Shown one piece after another: positions 36,226-43,346 of a stretch of 64,000 nt of DNA; positions within the stretch are counted from its first letter, which is position 1, and the number at the start of each line of letters is the position of its first letter. The notes below the pieces were generated by a model, which was given only the letters and a program-made list of their open reading frames with translations, was not told the origin of the DNA and ran no database searches. The DNA is from Salegentibacter sediminis (GTDB taxonomy: Bacteria; Bacteroidota; Bacteroidia; Flavobacteriales; Flavobacteriaceae). The DNA lies in contig NZ_MSJR01000003.1 of assembly GCF_002078605.1 (NCBI RefSeq), forward strand, positions 282,672 through 346,671, given 5' to 3'. A program made the position numbers and the translations under genes.

Positions 36226-37290
36226 CTAAAATTGAATTGTGAAATTAAGCCACACTATTATTGCCATTAACACGATGTTAAACAGGTTGATGGGCAATAG
36301 GTATTTCCATTCCAGGGTGAGAAGTTGGTCTACTCTAAGCCTGGGGAAAGTCCATCTAAACCACATCATTAAAAACACCAGGGCAAAAGCTTTGAGCAGA
36401 AACCAGAACACACCCAGCCAGGGGATAGATTCGGTTATTCCGAATGGAGATAACCAACCTCCGAAGAAGACTGTGGTTCCAATAGCCGCTATAATGAACA
36501 TATTGATGAATTCTGCTAAAAAGAAATAAGCGAATTTCATTCCGGAGTACTCGGTGTGGAAGCCAGCTCCCAGTTCCGATTCGGCTTCTACCATATCAAA
36601 GGGTGCCCTGTTGGTTTCTGCCGTTCCAGAGATCATATAGATCATAAAGGCTATCACCGCGGGAATATGTCCCTGGACGATCAACCAGCCGCTTTTCTGT
36701 ACCTCAATAATTTCTGAAAGTTGCAGACTGCCGGTAAGCAGGATCATGGTGAGCAAAGAAAGTCCTACAGAAAGCTCATAGCTAATGGTTTGAACTCCGC
36801 TTCGCATTGCTCCAATCAGAGCAAATTTATTGTTACTGCTCCATCCCCCTAATAGTACCCCTATGACTCCAATCGAGGAAATAGCGATTAAAAAGAAGAT
36901 TCCAATATTTATGTCAAAGGCCTGTAGGTTTTCGCTAAACGGAAAAACAGCCAGGGCCATCAGGGACGAAATAATCAGAAAATAAGGAGCTAAATTATAC
37001 AGGAATTTATCGGCTTTATCTGTGCCGGTAAGCTCTTTGGATAAAAGTTTAAGAGCATCGGCAATGGTCTGGAACATCCCGAAGAATCCAACCCTGTTTG
37101 GGCCAATTCGTAATTGGAACCAGGCAGCTACCTTTCTTTCCATCAAGACCAGGAATAAACCCAGAACGGCAAAAACCGTAAGATAGATCATTGCGATCAT
37201 CATCATTTCGGTGATACCGGTCACCGCTGCCGGCATCAAACTTAAAACCCAGCTGTGAATATTGTTTGTTATGATTAGGGAACTATACAT
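36226..37290 (-). CDS. nuoH: NADH-quinone oxidoreductase subunit H
   Basis: The 354-residue quinone-site membrane subunit has AAWFQLRIGPNRVGFFGMFQTIADALKLLSKE near 60-90, ETNRAPFDMVEAESELGAGFHTEYSGMKFA near 220-250 and WFRWTFPRLRVDQLL near the C-terminus. The frame extends upstream through a TTG into nuoD, but the ATG at 37290, 10 bp after the nuoD stop, gives the normal N-terminus. nuoH follows nuoD directly; nuoE, nuoF and nuoG are absent between them. Confidence 0.95.
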   Translation of the reverse strand: MYSSLIITNNIHSWVLSLMPAAVTGITEMMMIAMIYLTVFAVLGLFLVLMERKVAAWFQLRIGPNRVGFFGMFQTIADALKLLSKELTGTDKADKFLYNLAPYFLIISSLMALAVFPFSENLQAFDINIGIFFLIAISSIGVIGVLLGGWSSNNKFALIGAMRSGVQTISYELSVGLSLLTMILLTGSLQLSEIIEVQKSGWLIVQGHIPAVIAFMIYMISGTAETNRAPFDMVEAESELGAGFHTEYSGMKFAYFFLAEFINMFIIAAIGTTVFFGGWLSPFGITESIPWLGVFWFLLKAFALVFLMMWFRWTFPRLRVDQLLTLEWKYLLPINLFNIVLMAIIVWLNFTIQF

Positions 37291-37300
37291 TGTTTCAGTT

Positions 37301-38422
37301 TTAACGATCAATATCTGGTACAACAATATCAATGGTGGCCATGGTGGCAACCAGATCTCCAATTTTTCCGCCTACAGTTATATGGTTTAACAGGGAAAGA
37401 TTTGAAAGCCCCGGGGAACGGAATTTCATCCGGTGCGGATTCTTACCTCCGGTACTTATTATATAAACTCCCAGTTCACCTCTTGCCGTTTCCACTTTTT
37501 GATAATATTCTCCCTTCGGAAGCTTGATCACCGCATTAGTGGCTACCTTAAAATCTCCTTCCGGAATGTTGTCGATGAGCTGTTCAATAATCGAAACAGA
37601 TTCCCACATTTCCTGAATTCTTACGAGATATCGGGCATAAGAATCGCCTTCTGTATGCAGGGCTTCGTTGAAACTCACTTTATCCAGAGCGCTGTAAGGG
37701 TGGTGTTTCCTTACATCGCAAGAATAACCCGAACCTCGAGCTACAGGGCCGGAAGCTCCATAAGCGATAGCATCTTCTTTGCTTAAAACGCCTACGCCTT
37801 TAGTCCTCTTCTGAAAAATGATGTTCCCGGTTAGCAGCTTATCATATTCAGGTAATTTGGTCTTGAAATGAGCGATGAATTCTTTAACCCTTTTAACGAA
37901 ATTAGGATGAATGTCCTGCATAAGACCTCCCGGGATATTATAATTCATGGTAAGTCTCGCCCCGCAGGTTTCTTCGAAAATATCGTTGATCATTTCCCGG
38001 TCCCTGAATCCGTAGAAATAGGAGGTAAGGGCGCCTACATCCATACCCATGACACCCCACCAAAGTGTGTGGGAAGAAATACGGGTTAATTCATCTATAA
38101 TGGTCCTTATTACTTTTACCCGCTCTGGGACTTCAAGTTCCAGGGCATTTTCTACGGCAAGACATACAGCTTCGTTATTAATATGTGAGGATAAATAATC
38201 CATTCTGTCGGTAAGATGTACGATCTGCTGATAGCTGTCTCGTTCACACATCTTTTCTATGGAACGGTGAATATAGCCCAGGTCTGGCTCTACCTTCTTT
38301 ATAATCTCTCCATCTATTGTGAGTAGAAGCCGCAAAACCCCATGCGTTGCAGGGTGCTGAGGTCCCATGTTGATAAAGTATTCCTCAGATTTAAAGTTGT
38401 TATTTATAGTAGCAGTTTCCAT
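37301..38422 (-). CDS. nuoD: NADH-quinone oxidoreductase subunit D (49 kDa)
   Basis: The 373-residue protein has INMGPQHPATHGVLRLLL at 17-34 with the quinone-site histidine, DLGYIHRSIEK, TDRMDYLSS and the C-terminal VVPDIDR. It forms the quinone-binding pocket with NuoB. It is a separate gene, not fused to nuoC as in Bacteroides and Escherichia. It lies 6 bp after nuoC. Confidence 0.96.
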   Translation of the reverse strand: METATINNNFKSEEYFINMGPQHPATHGVLRLLLTIDGEIIKKVEPDLGYIHRSIEKMCERDSYQQIVHLTDRMDYLSSHINNEAVCLAVENALELEVPERVKVIRTIIDELTRISSHTLWWGVMGMDVGALTSYFYGFRDREMINDIFEETCGARLTMNYNIPGGLMQDIHPNFVKRVKEFIAHFKTKLPEYDKLLTGNIIFQKRTKGVGVLSKEDAIAYGASGPVARGSGYSCDVRKHHPYSALDKVSFNEALHTEGDSYARYLVRIQEMWESVSIIEQLIDNIPEGDFKVATNAVIKLPKGEYYQKVETARGELGVYIISTGGKNPHRMKFRSPGLSNLSLLNHITVGGKIGDLVATMATIDIVVPDIDR

Positions 38423-38428
38423 ATTTCT

Positions 38429-38905
38429 TTATTTAACAACCATATTTACTTCATCTTCATAATCCTTTCTAAGCGGAAAGCCTTCCCAGTCTTCTGGCAT
38501 AAACAGGCGTTTTAAGTTGGGATGCCCTTTAAATTTTATTCCGAAGAGATCAAAGACTTCTCTTTCGTGAAAATTTGCTGTTGGCCATATATCCTGAACC
38601 GAATCGAAAACCGGGTTTTCCCTATCTGAAGTTTGCACTTTCACCACTATAATATGACGGTGGGAAGTTGATTCCAGGTGGTAGACTACTCCAAGCTCTT
38701 TTCCCCAATCTACTCCGGTGAGGCAAAATAGGTAGTCGAAACTGGTTTTATTATTTGTTTTCAACCACGACATCAGTTCGTGCAGATATTCGGGGTCAAT
38801 ACTTAGATTTAGAAATTGGGAACCTTCTTCGGTAAATTCCAGGTGGGCACTTTCTGGGCCGGAAAACCAGGTGGTGATCAATTCCTTTATTTCTTGATTT
38901 GTCAT
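38429..38905 (-). CDS. nuoC: NADH-quinone oxidoreductase subunit C (30 kDa)
   Basis: The 158-residue protein has the 30-kDa subunit signature, FHEREVFDLFGIKFKGHPNLKRLFMPEDWEG, followed by PLRKDY near the C-terminus. It belongs to the peripheral arm and contacts NuoD. It is short but full length for the unfused form. It starts 12 bp after nuoB. Confidence 0.95.
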   Translation of the reverse strand: MTNQEIKELITTWFSGPESAHLEFTEEGSQFLNLSIDPEYLHELMSWLKTNNKTSFDYLFCLTGVDWGKELGVVYHLESTSHRHIIVVKVQTSDRENPVFDSVQDIWPTANFHEREVFDLFGIKFKGHPNLKRLFMPEDWEGFPLRKDYEDEVNMVVK

Positions 38906-38917
38906 AACTAACCTCTT

Positions 38918-39475
38918 TTAAAGTCCTTCATCAAAACCTTCCACAGGATTTTTCCTGTTTTTTATGCTTTCAGTGCGAATTTTTTCCTGGAGTTTCAACA
39001 TCCCATCAAGTAAAGCTTCCGGTCGGGGAGGGCATCCAGGGACATATACATCTACCGGAATCACGTGATCGGCGCCTTTCACCACCGAATAGGAATTGTA
39101 AAAGAAGGGACCGCCAGAAATGGCACAGGCCCCCATGGCGATCACGTATTTTGGTTCGGCCATTTGGTCGTAAAGCCTGCGTAGTACGGGAGCCATTTTA
39201 TTCACGATGGTTCCGGCAATGATAATCAGGTCGGCCTGCCTTGGGGAGGGCCTGGCAACCTCAAAACCAAATCTGGAATAATCATGACGGGCAGCTCCGG
39301 TTTGCATCATTTCTATGGCGCAACAGCTTGTCCCAAAATACAGCGACCATAATGAATTAGATCGCCCCCAGTTAATGACCTTATCCAAAGAGGTTATAAT
39401 AATATTCGCTCCGTTCCCCGCCGGTAAAACCTGGCCGGGAAAATCTTTTGGTACTTTTTGAGTTTCTACTTCCAT
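38918..39475 (-). CDS. nuoB: NADH-quinone oxidoreductase subunit B (cluster N2)
   Basis: The 185-residue protein has the tandem cysteines and further ligands of cluster N2: [10 protein letters not shown] near 41, GACAISGG near 112 and VPGCPPRP near 142. Two ATGs are possible. The one at 39475 is chosen because AAGGAG lies 7 bp upstream, giving a 10-bp overlap with nuoA; the other ATG, 21 bp earlier, has no such site. It passes electrons from NuoI to quinone. Confidence 0.95.
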   Translation of the reverse strand: MEVETQKVPKDFPGQVLPAGNGANIIITSLDKVINWGRSNSLWSLYFGTSCCAIEMMQTGAARHDYSRFGFEVARPSPRQADLIIIAGTIVNKMAPVLRRLYDQMAEPKYVIAMGACAISGGPFFYNSYSVVKGADHVIPVDVYVPGCPPRPEALLDGMLKLQEKIRTESIKNRKNPVEGFDEGL

Positions 39476-39816
39476 TTTAATGCTCCTTTTTTCCATGCAT
39501 ATGCCAAACCTAATCCCAGAATAAACAGGAAGATGATAATCTCCACCAATGCCACAGTTCCAACTTCCTGATACACTACGGCCCAGGGAACCAGAAAAGC
39601 TATTTCTACATCGAAGATTAAAAATAGGATTGCGAATAGATAAAAACCTACTTTAAACTGGACCCAGGTAGGGCCTATGGTAGGCATCCCACTTTCATAG
39701 GGTTCCCGTTTTTGTGGGTTATCTGATTTGTGTGATATTAAATTTGAGATAAAATTCGCGCCGGCGACCAGGATAACGCCGGCGAGAAAGAATACTATCA
39801 ATGCTTCTGAACCCAT
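39466..39816 (-). CDS. nuoA: NADH-quinone oxidoreductase subunit A
   Basis: The 116-residue protein has three membrane segments and the loop signature [36 protein letters not shown]. It is the first gene of the complex I operon. It starts 73 bp after the korB stop on the same strand; the spacer contains an inverted repeat and an FNR-like sequence. The complex I operon may therefore be read both from upstream kor transcription and from a promoter of its own. Confidence 0.95.
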   Translation of the reverse strand: MGSEALIVFFLAGVILVAGANFISNLISHKSDNPQKREPYESGMPTIGPTWVQFKVGFYLFAILFLIFDVEIAFLVPWAVVYQEVGTVALVEIIIFLFILGLGLAYAWKKGALKWK

Positions 39817-39869
39817 AATGTAGTTCTTAATATGTTAATAAAATTAACAGTTTTCAAAACATTAAAAAC

Positions 39870-39881
39870 TGATGGCTATCA
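39870..39881. promoter_or_regulatory. FNR-like site / hairpin between korB and nuoA
   Basis: TGAT-GGCT-ATCA at 39870-39881 (within the longer palindrome CTGAT-N4-ATCAG) matches the FNR-type core and lies about 60 bp upstream of the nuoA start. The same bases form part of a perfect 10-bp inverted repeat, CTATCAGGTA at 39876-39885 with 39896-39905, that spans the korB stop and could be a weak terminator. The two readings cannot be separated by eye. Confidence 0.4.
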
Positions 39882-39889
39882 GGTATTCG

Positions 39890-40900
39890 TTAATTTACCT
39901 GATAGGTTTCCCCTGAAAAGAAAAGGTCGTTGGTTTTTCTGAATTCAGATTTTGCTTTTATCTGTGCGGTTAACGCGTCTTCTCTTTCTTCCAGGGTGAC
40001 ATCCTGAAAACTTCTTATAATTCCTGTTACTAATGGGTGCTCCAGCCTTACCAGCATTTGGTGCATAGTTGGATCTTCGGTTTTGGCGTCGTGAATAAGG
40101 ATATCTTCTTCCTTTATTCCGTTTTCACCAATAGTAACTGTTTCCAGTTTCAGGCCGTTTAGTACCAGTCCTTTATCTTTATTCTTTCCGAAGAGCATCG
40201 GTTTTCCATGCTCAACAAAAAGTTGTTGATCTTCCCTAACATTTTTGTCGGTATACTTTACATAACAACCGTCATTGAAGATCACACAATTTTGAAGTAC
40301 TTCAACTAATGAAGTGCCTTTAAATTTTTGAGCTTCAATAAAAATATCGGTCATTTCCTTGGGCGCATTTCCTCCTATTCTTGCAAAAAATCTGGCCTGC
40401 GCACCAATAGCCAATTCCCCTGGCTGAAATGGTGGTTGGGTGTTCCCATAAGGAGAAGATTTGGTTTTCTGTCCCACCAGTGAGGTTGGCGAGAACTGCC
40501 CTTTGGTAAGTCCGTAAATCTCGTTATTAAAGAGAATAATATTAAGGTCGATATTCCTTCTTAAGACATGTATGAAATGGTTTCCTCCAATAGCCATACT
40601 GTCTCCATCTCCTGTTATTACCCAAACGCTTAGGTCTGGATTCGCCAGTTTCACTCCAGAGGCAATGGCGGGAGCTCTACCGTGAATTCCGTGCATGCCG
40701 TAGGTTCCCATATAATAAGGAAACCTTGAAGAACAGCCAATCCCTGAAATGAAGACCACATCTTCTTTTTTAACTCCTGTTTCGGGAAGTGCTTTCTGTA
40801 CCGAACGCAAAATAACATAGTCATCACAGCCCGGACACCATCTTACTTCCTGGTCGTTTGCAAAATCTTTGTAAGTATATTTTTTTACAGTTGTTTCCAT
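39890..40900 (-). CDS. korB: 2-oxoacid:ferredoxin oxidoreductase, beta subunit
   Basis: The 336-residue thiamine-diphosphate subunit has RWCPGCDDYVILRSVQKAL near 21, SGIGCSSRFPYYMGTYGMHGIHGRA near 52-76 and the TPP-binding GDGDSMAIGGNHFIH near 97-111 with NNEIYGLTKGQ. With KorA it oxidises a 2-oxoacid, most often 2-oxoglutarate, to the acyl-CoA and reduces ferredoxin. It starts 2 bp after korA. It lies directly upstream of the complex I operon on the same strand. Confidence 0.93.
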   Translation of the reverse strand: METTVKKYTYKDFANDQEVRWCPGCDDYVILRSVQKALPETGVKKEDVVFISGIGCSSRFPYYMGTYGMHGIHGRAPAIASGVKLANPDLSVWVITGDGDSMAIGGNHFIHVLRRNIDLNIILFNNEIYGLTKGQFSPTSLVGQKTKSSPYGNTQPPFQPGELAIGAQARFFARIGGNAPKEMTDIFIEAQKFKGTSLVEVLQNCVIFNDGCYVKYTDKNVREDQQLFVEHGKPMLFGKNKDKGLVLNGLKLETVTIGENGIKEEDILIHDAKTEDPTMHQMLVRLEHPLVTGIIRSFQDVTLEEREDALTAQIKAKSEFRKTNDLFFSGETYQVN

Positions 40901-40902
40901 GA

Positions 40903-42762
40903 TTACTTTGCTATTTGTTTGAATTTTTCGATAAGTTCGCTATTGGCGAAAGGCAAGCCCTGAATTTTATTGAATTGAAGGAATTTTTGTTCCTCGAAAT
41001 TCATTCTGAGCACATTTACAAATTGCCCGTTGTTCAACTCACAAACCAGTATTTTTTTAAACCTGCTTAAAAGCTCCCCCGTATTTTTTGGAAGCGGATT
41101 GATGTAGTTGAAATGGGCAAAACCTATGTTCTTGTAACCTTCTTCTTCCACGATTTGCTTAACTGCTGAATGCAGCGAACCGTACGTTCCTCCCCATCCA
41201 ATAACCAACAGGTCGCCTTCCTGGGCAAACTCAGGCTCAATCTCGGGAATATAATTCTGCACTCTTTTTACTTTCTCGGCCCTGGTATGGGTCATGATTT
41301 CGTGGTTTTCGGGAACGTGGGATACATCGCCTGTGATGCGGTCTTTTTCAAGTCCACCAACACGGTGTTCCAATCCTGGCGTGCCCGGAATAGCCCAGTT
41401 TCTTGCCAGGGTAGCTTCATCACGATCATAGGGGTGCCAGTTTTCCTTAACTTCCTGTACCAGGTTGTTTTTGATCTCCGGCATTTCTTCGAGACTTTTT
41501 ATCTTCCAGGGTGCTGAGCCGTTGGCGATATATCCATCGGTGAGTAATACCACCGGCGTCATATGTTCAAGGGCAAGTTTGGAGGCCTGGTAAGCGAAAT
41601 TAAAGCAGTTGGCCGGGGTGCTCGCGGCAATTACGATCACCGGGCTTTCTCCGTTTCTACCGTACATTGCCTGCATAAGATCAGATTGTTCGGTTTTGGT
41701 GGGTAGTCCTGTAGAGGGCCCGCCGCGTTGCACATTTACTACTACTAAAGGTAATTCTATCATTACTGCAAGTCCTAAGGCTTCGCCTTTTAAGGCGAGA
41801 CCCGGTCCCGAGGTTGTGGTGATGGCAAGATCACCGGCAAAGGAAGCCCCTATAGCCGAGCTTATTCCTGCAATCTCATCTTCTGCCTGAAAAGCTTTTA
41901 CTCCAAAATGTTTGTGCTTTACAAGCTCGTGTAAAATATCTGTCGCCGGAGTAATAGGGTAGGAACCTAAAAATAATTCCCGGCCCGATTTTTCGGCTGC
42001 GGCCAAAAAGCCCCAGGCGGTAGCCGTATTCCCCATGATGATCCTGTAAGTCCCTCCCTGCATTTTTGCCGGAGAGATACTATAGGAATTAGGAATTAAC
42101 TCAATAGTCTCAGCATAAAAAAAGCCAGCATTCAATACTTTGGTGTTGGCTTCTATCAGGTGAGGTTTGGTTTTGAATTTTTTCTGAAAAAATTCGATGG
42201 TATGCTCGGGATTCCGGTCATATAACCAGTATACCATTCCCAGGGCGAACATATTCTTGCTTCTGGTGATGCTTTTGTTATCTAAACCTTCAACATCCTT
42301 TAAGGCTTCTTTGGTTAAAGAGGTCATCGGTACCTGTACCACCCTGTAATTCTCAAGACTTCCGTCTTCCAGAGGATTGGTTTCATATTGTGCCTTTTCC
42401 AGATTTTTCTTGGTAAAGGAATCACTGTCTATTATTATTGTATTACCCGGTTTTACCGCGTACAAATTGGTCTTTAAACCTGCGGGGTTCATCGCCACCA
42501 GCAGATCTAAGTTATCACCGGGGGTGCTAACCTCTACGCTCCCAATATGTACCTGGAAACCTGAAACACCGTATAAACTCCCTTGGGGAGCCCTTATTTC
42601 AGAAGGATAATTAGGGAAAGTAGCCACATCATTGCCAAACATGGCCGAGGTGTCAGAAAACTGAGTGCCGGTTAATTGCATCCCATCACCTGAATCGCCT
42701 ACAAAACGAATAACAACAGCATCCAGGGTTTCAGTATTGGGATTCTTTTCAAGTGTAATCAT
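40903..42762 (-). CDS. korA: 2-oxoacid:ferredoxin oxidoreductase, fused gamma-alpha subunit
   Basis: The 619-residue protein joins an N-terminal gamma domain (VIRFVGDSGDGMQLTGTQF, residues about 12-190) to the alpha domain (SYPITPATDILHEL, AEDEIAGISSAIGASFAG and TTTSGPGLALKGEALG in the middle). The C-terminal transketolase-like part has VIGWGGTYGS near 520. The gamma-alpha fusion is usual for Bacteroidota KorA. It supplies reduced ferredoxin from 2-oxoglutarate. The divergent spacer to the ferredoxin gene holds the predicted promoter and FNR-like sites. Confidence 0.93.
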   Translation of the reverse strand: MITLEKNPNTETLDAVVIRFVGDSGDGMQLTGTQFSDTSAMFGNDVATFPNYPSEIRAPQGSLYGVSGFQVHIGSVEVSTPGDNLDLLVAMNPAGLKTNLYAVKPGNTIIIDSDSFTKKNLEKAQYETNPLEDGSLENYRVVQVPMTSLTKEALKDVEGLDNKSITRSKNMFALGMVYWLYDRNPEHTIEFFQKKFKTKPHLIEANTKVLNAGFFYAETIELIPNSYSISPAKMQGGTYRIIMGNTATAWGFLAAAEKSGRELFLGSYPITPATDILHELVKHKHFGVKAFQAEDEIAGISSAIGASFAGDLAITTTSGPGLALKGEALGLAVMIELPLVVVNVQRGGPSTGLPTKTEQSDLMQAMYGRNGESPVIVIAASTPANCFNFAYQASKLALEHMTPVVLLTDGYIANGSAPWKIKSLEEMPEIKNNLVQEVKENWHPYDRDEATLARNWAIPGTPGLEHRVGGLEKDRITGDVSHVPENHEIMTHTRAEKVKRVQNYIPEIEPEFAQEGDLLVIGWGGTYGSLHSAVKQIVEEEGYKNIGFAHFNYINPLPKNTGELLSRFKKILVCELNNGQFVNVLRMNFEEQKFLQFNKIQGLPFANSELIEKFKQIAK

Positions 42763-42806
42763 AAACCTAGTATTTTTTAATTATCAGTTCACTTACTGAT
42801 AGTTGA

Positions 42807-42818
42807 TGATCTGTATCA
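42807..42818. promoter_or_regulatory. FNR-like operator 1, next to the korA -7 box
   Basis: TGAT-CTGT-ATCA is a perfect TGAT-N4-ATCA match, the core recognised by FNR/CRP-family redox regulators. It touches the predicted korA -7 box (42817-42824), so binding here could repress korA. The regulator itself is not encoded in the window. Confidence 0.5.
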
Positions 42819-42824
42819 AATTTA
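42817..42824 (-). promoter_or_regulatory. Predicted -7 element of the korA promoter
   Basis: On the - strand the bases read TAAATTTG, a perfect TAnnTTTG. The -33 position has only a partial TTTA match. Transcription would start near 42812, leaving a leader of about 50 nt. The weak -33 box suits a promoter that needs an activator, and the perfect FNR-like site at 42848-42859 is centred about 41 bp upstream. Confidence 0.5.
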
Positions 42825-42847
42825 TATTTACCCCTGTCCTTTAAATA

Positions 42848-42859
42848 TGATTGACATCA
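42848..42859. promoter_or_regulatory. FNR-like operator 2, between korA and ferredoxin genes
   Basis: TGAT-TGAC-ATCA is a perfect match to the TGAT-N4-ATCA core, extended to the 16-bp inverted repeat TATGAT-N4-ATCATA (42846-42861). It is centred about 41 bp from the predicted korA start, the usual activating distance for FNR-family proteins. Confidence 0.55.
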
Positions 42860-42882
42860 TAAAAACCGGTATTTATTTTCTG

Positions 42883-42902
42883 ATTTTCAATTGTTTGAAA
42901 AT
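42883..42902. repeat. Perfect inverted repeat in the korA-ferredoxin spacer
   Basis: ATTTTCAA (42883-42890) and TTGAAAAT (42895-42902) form an 8-bp inverted repeat with a 4-nt spacer. It lies between FNR-like sites 2 and 3 and could be an operator for a second regulator. It has no T-tract and no coding gene upstream, so it is not a terminator. Confidence 0.4.
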
Positions 42903-42906
42903 ATGA

Positions 42907-42918
42907 TGATTGTCATAA
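42907..42918. promoter_or_regulatory. FNR-like operator 3, ferredoxin side
   Basis: TGAT-TGTC-ATAA matches the FNR core at seven of eight positions and repeats most of site 2 (ATGATTG-CAT-AT in both). It lies about 56 bp before the ferredoxin start codon. A possible -7 box TAACTTTA at 42939-42946 would place it near -39. Confidence 0.45.
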
Positions 42919-42974
42919 TTTGAGAAGATGATGCTTTCTAACTTTATAGAATAGTTTAATAAAATAAAATATCT

Positions 42975-43325
42975 ATGGCACTTTTTATAACCGAGGATTG
43001 CATCAACTGTGATGCTTGCATTTCAGAATGTCCAAACAACGCAATTTATGAACCCGATCAGGAATGGTCTTATTCCGATGAAACTTCTTTAAGCGGTACC
43101 GTAACTACGCCAAGTGGCAATGAGGTAGACGCCGATGAAGAAAAAGAACCGATCTCTGATGAATTCTACTTTATCGTTTCAGATAAGTGTACCGAGTGTA
43201 AAGGTTTCCACGATGAGCCTCAATGTGCTTCGGTTTGTCCCGTAGACGCTTGTCTTCCGGATCCTGAGCACGAAGAAACTGAAGCGCAATTACTTGAGAA
43301 GAAAGAATGGCTACACGGAGCATAA
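42975..43325 (+). CDS. 2[4Fe-4S] ferredoxin, Alvin-type with acidic linker
   Basis: The 116-residue protein has cluster motif 1 CINCDACISECP (Cys9, 12, 15, 19) and cluster motif 2 with the enlarged loop C72-x2-C75-x8-C84-x3-C88, as in Alvin-type (Allochromatium) ferredoxins that have very low potential. Between the motifs is a long acidic linker (VDADEEKEPISDE), and the C-terminus is also acidic. It starts a + strand operon with nifJ (21-bp gap) and diverges from korA. It is the probable electron carrier joining Kor, PFOR and the NuoEFG-less complex I. Confidence 0.92.
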   Translation: MALFITEDCINCDACISECPNNAIYEPDQEWSYSDETSLSGTVTTPSGNEVDADEEKEPISDEFYFIVSDKCTECKGFHDEPQCASVCPVDACLPDPEHEETEAQLLEKKEWLHGA

Positions 43326-43346
43326 ATTTTTTAAAAATGATGTAAT

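Noticed and set aside
37291..37362. Extended N-terminus of nuoH
   Set aside because: It needs a TTG start deep inside nuoD; the ATG at 37290 gives the normal protein and spacing.
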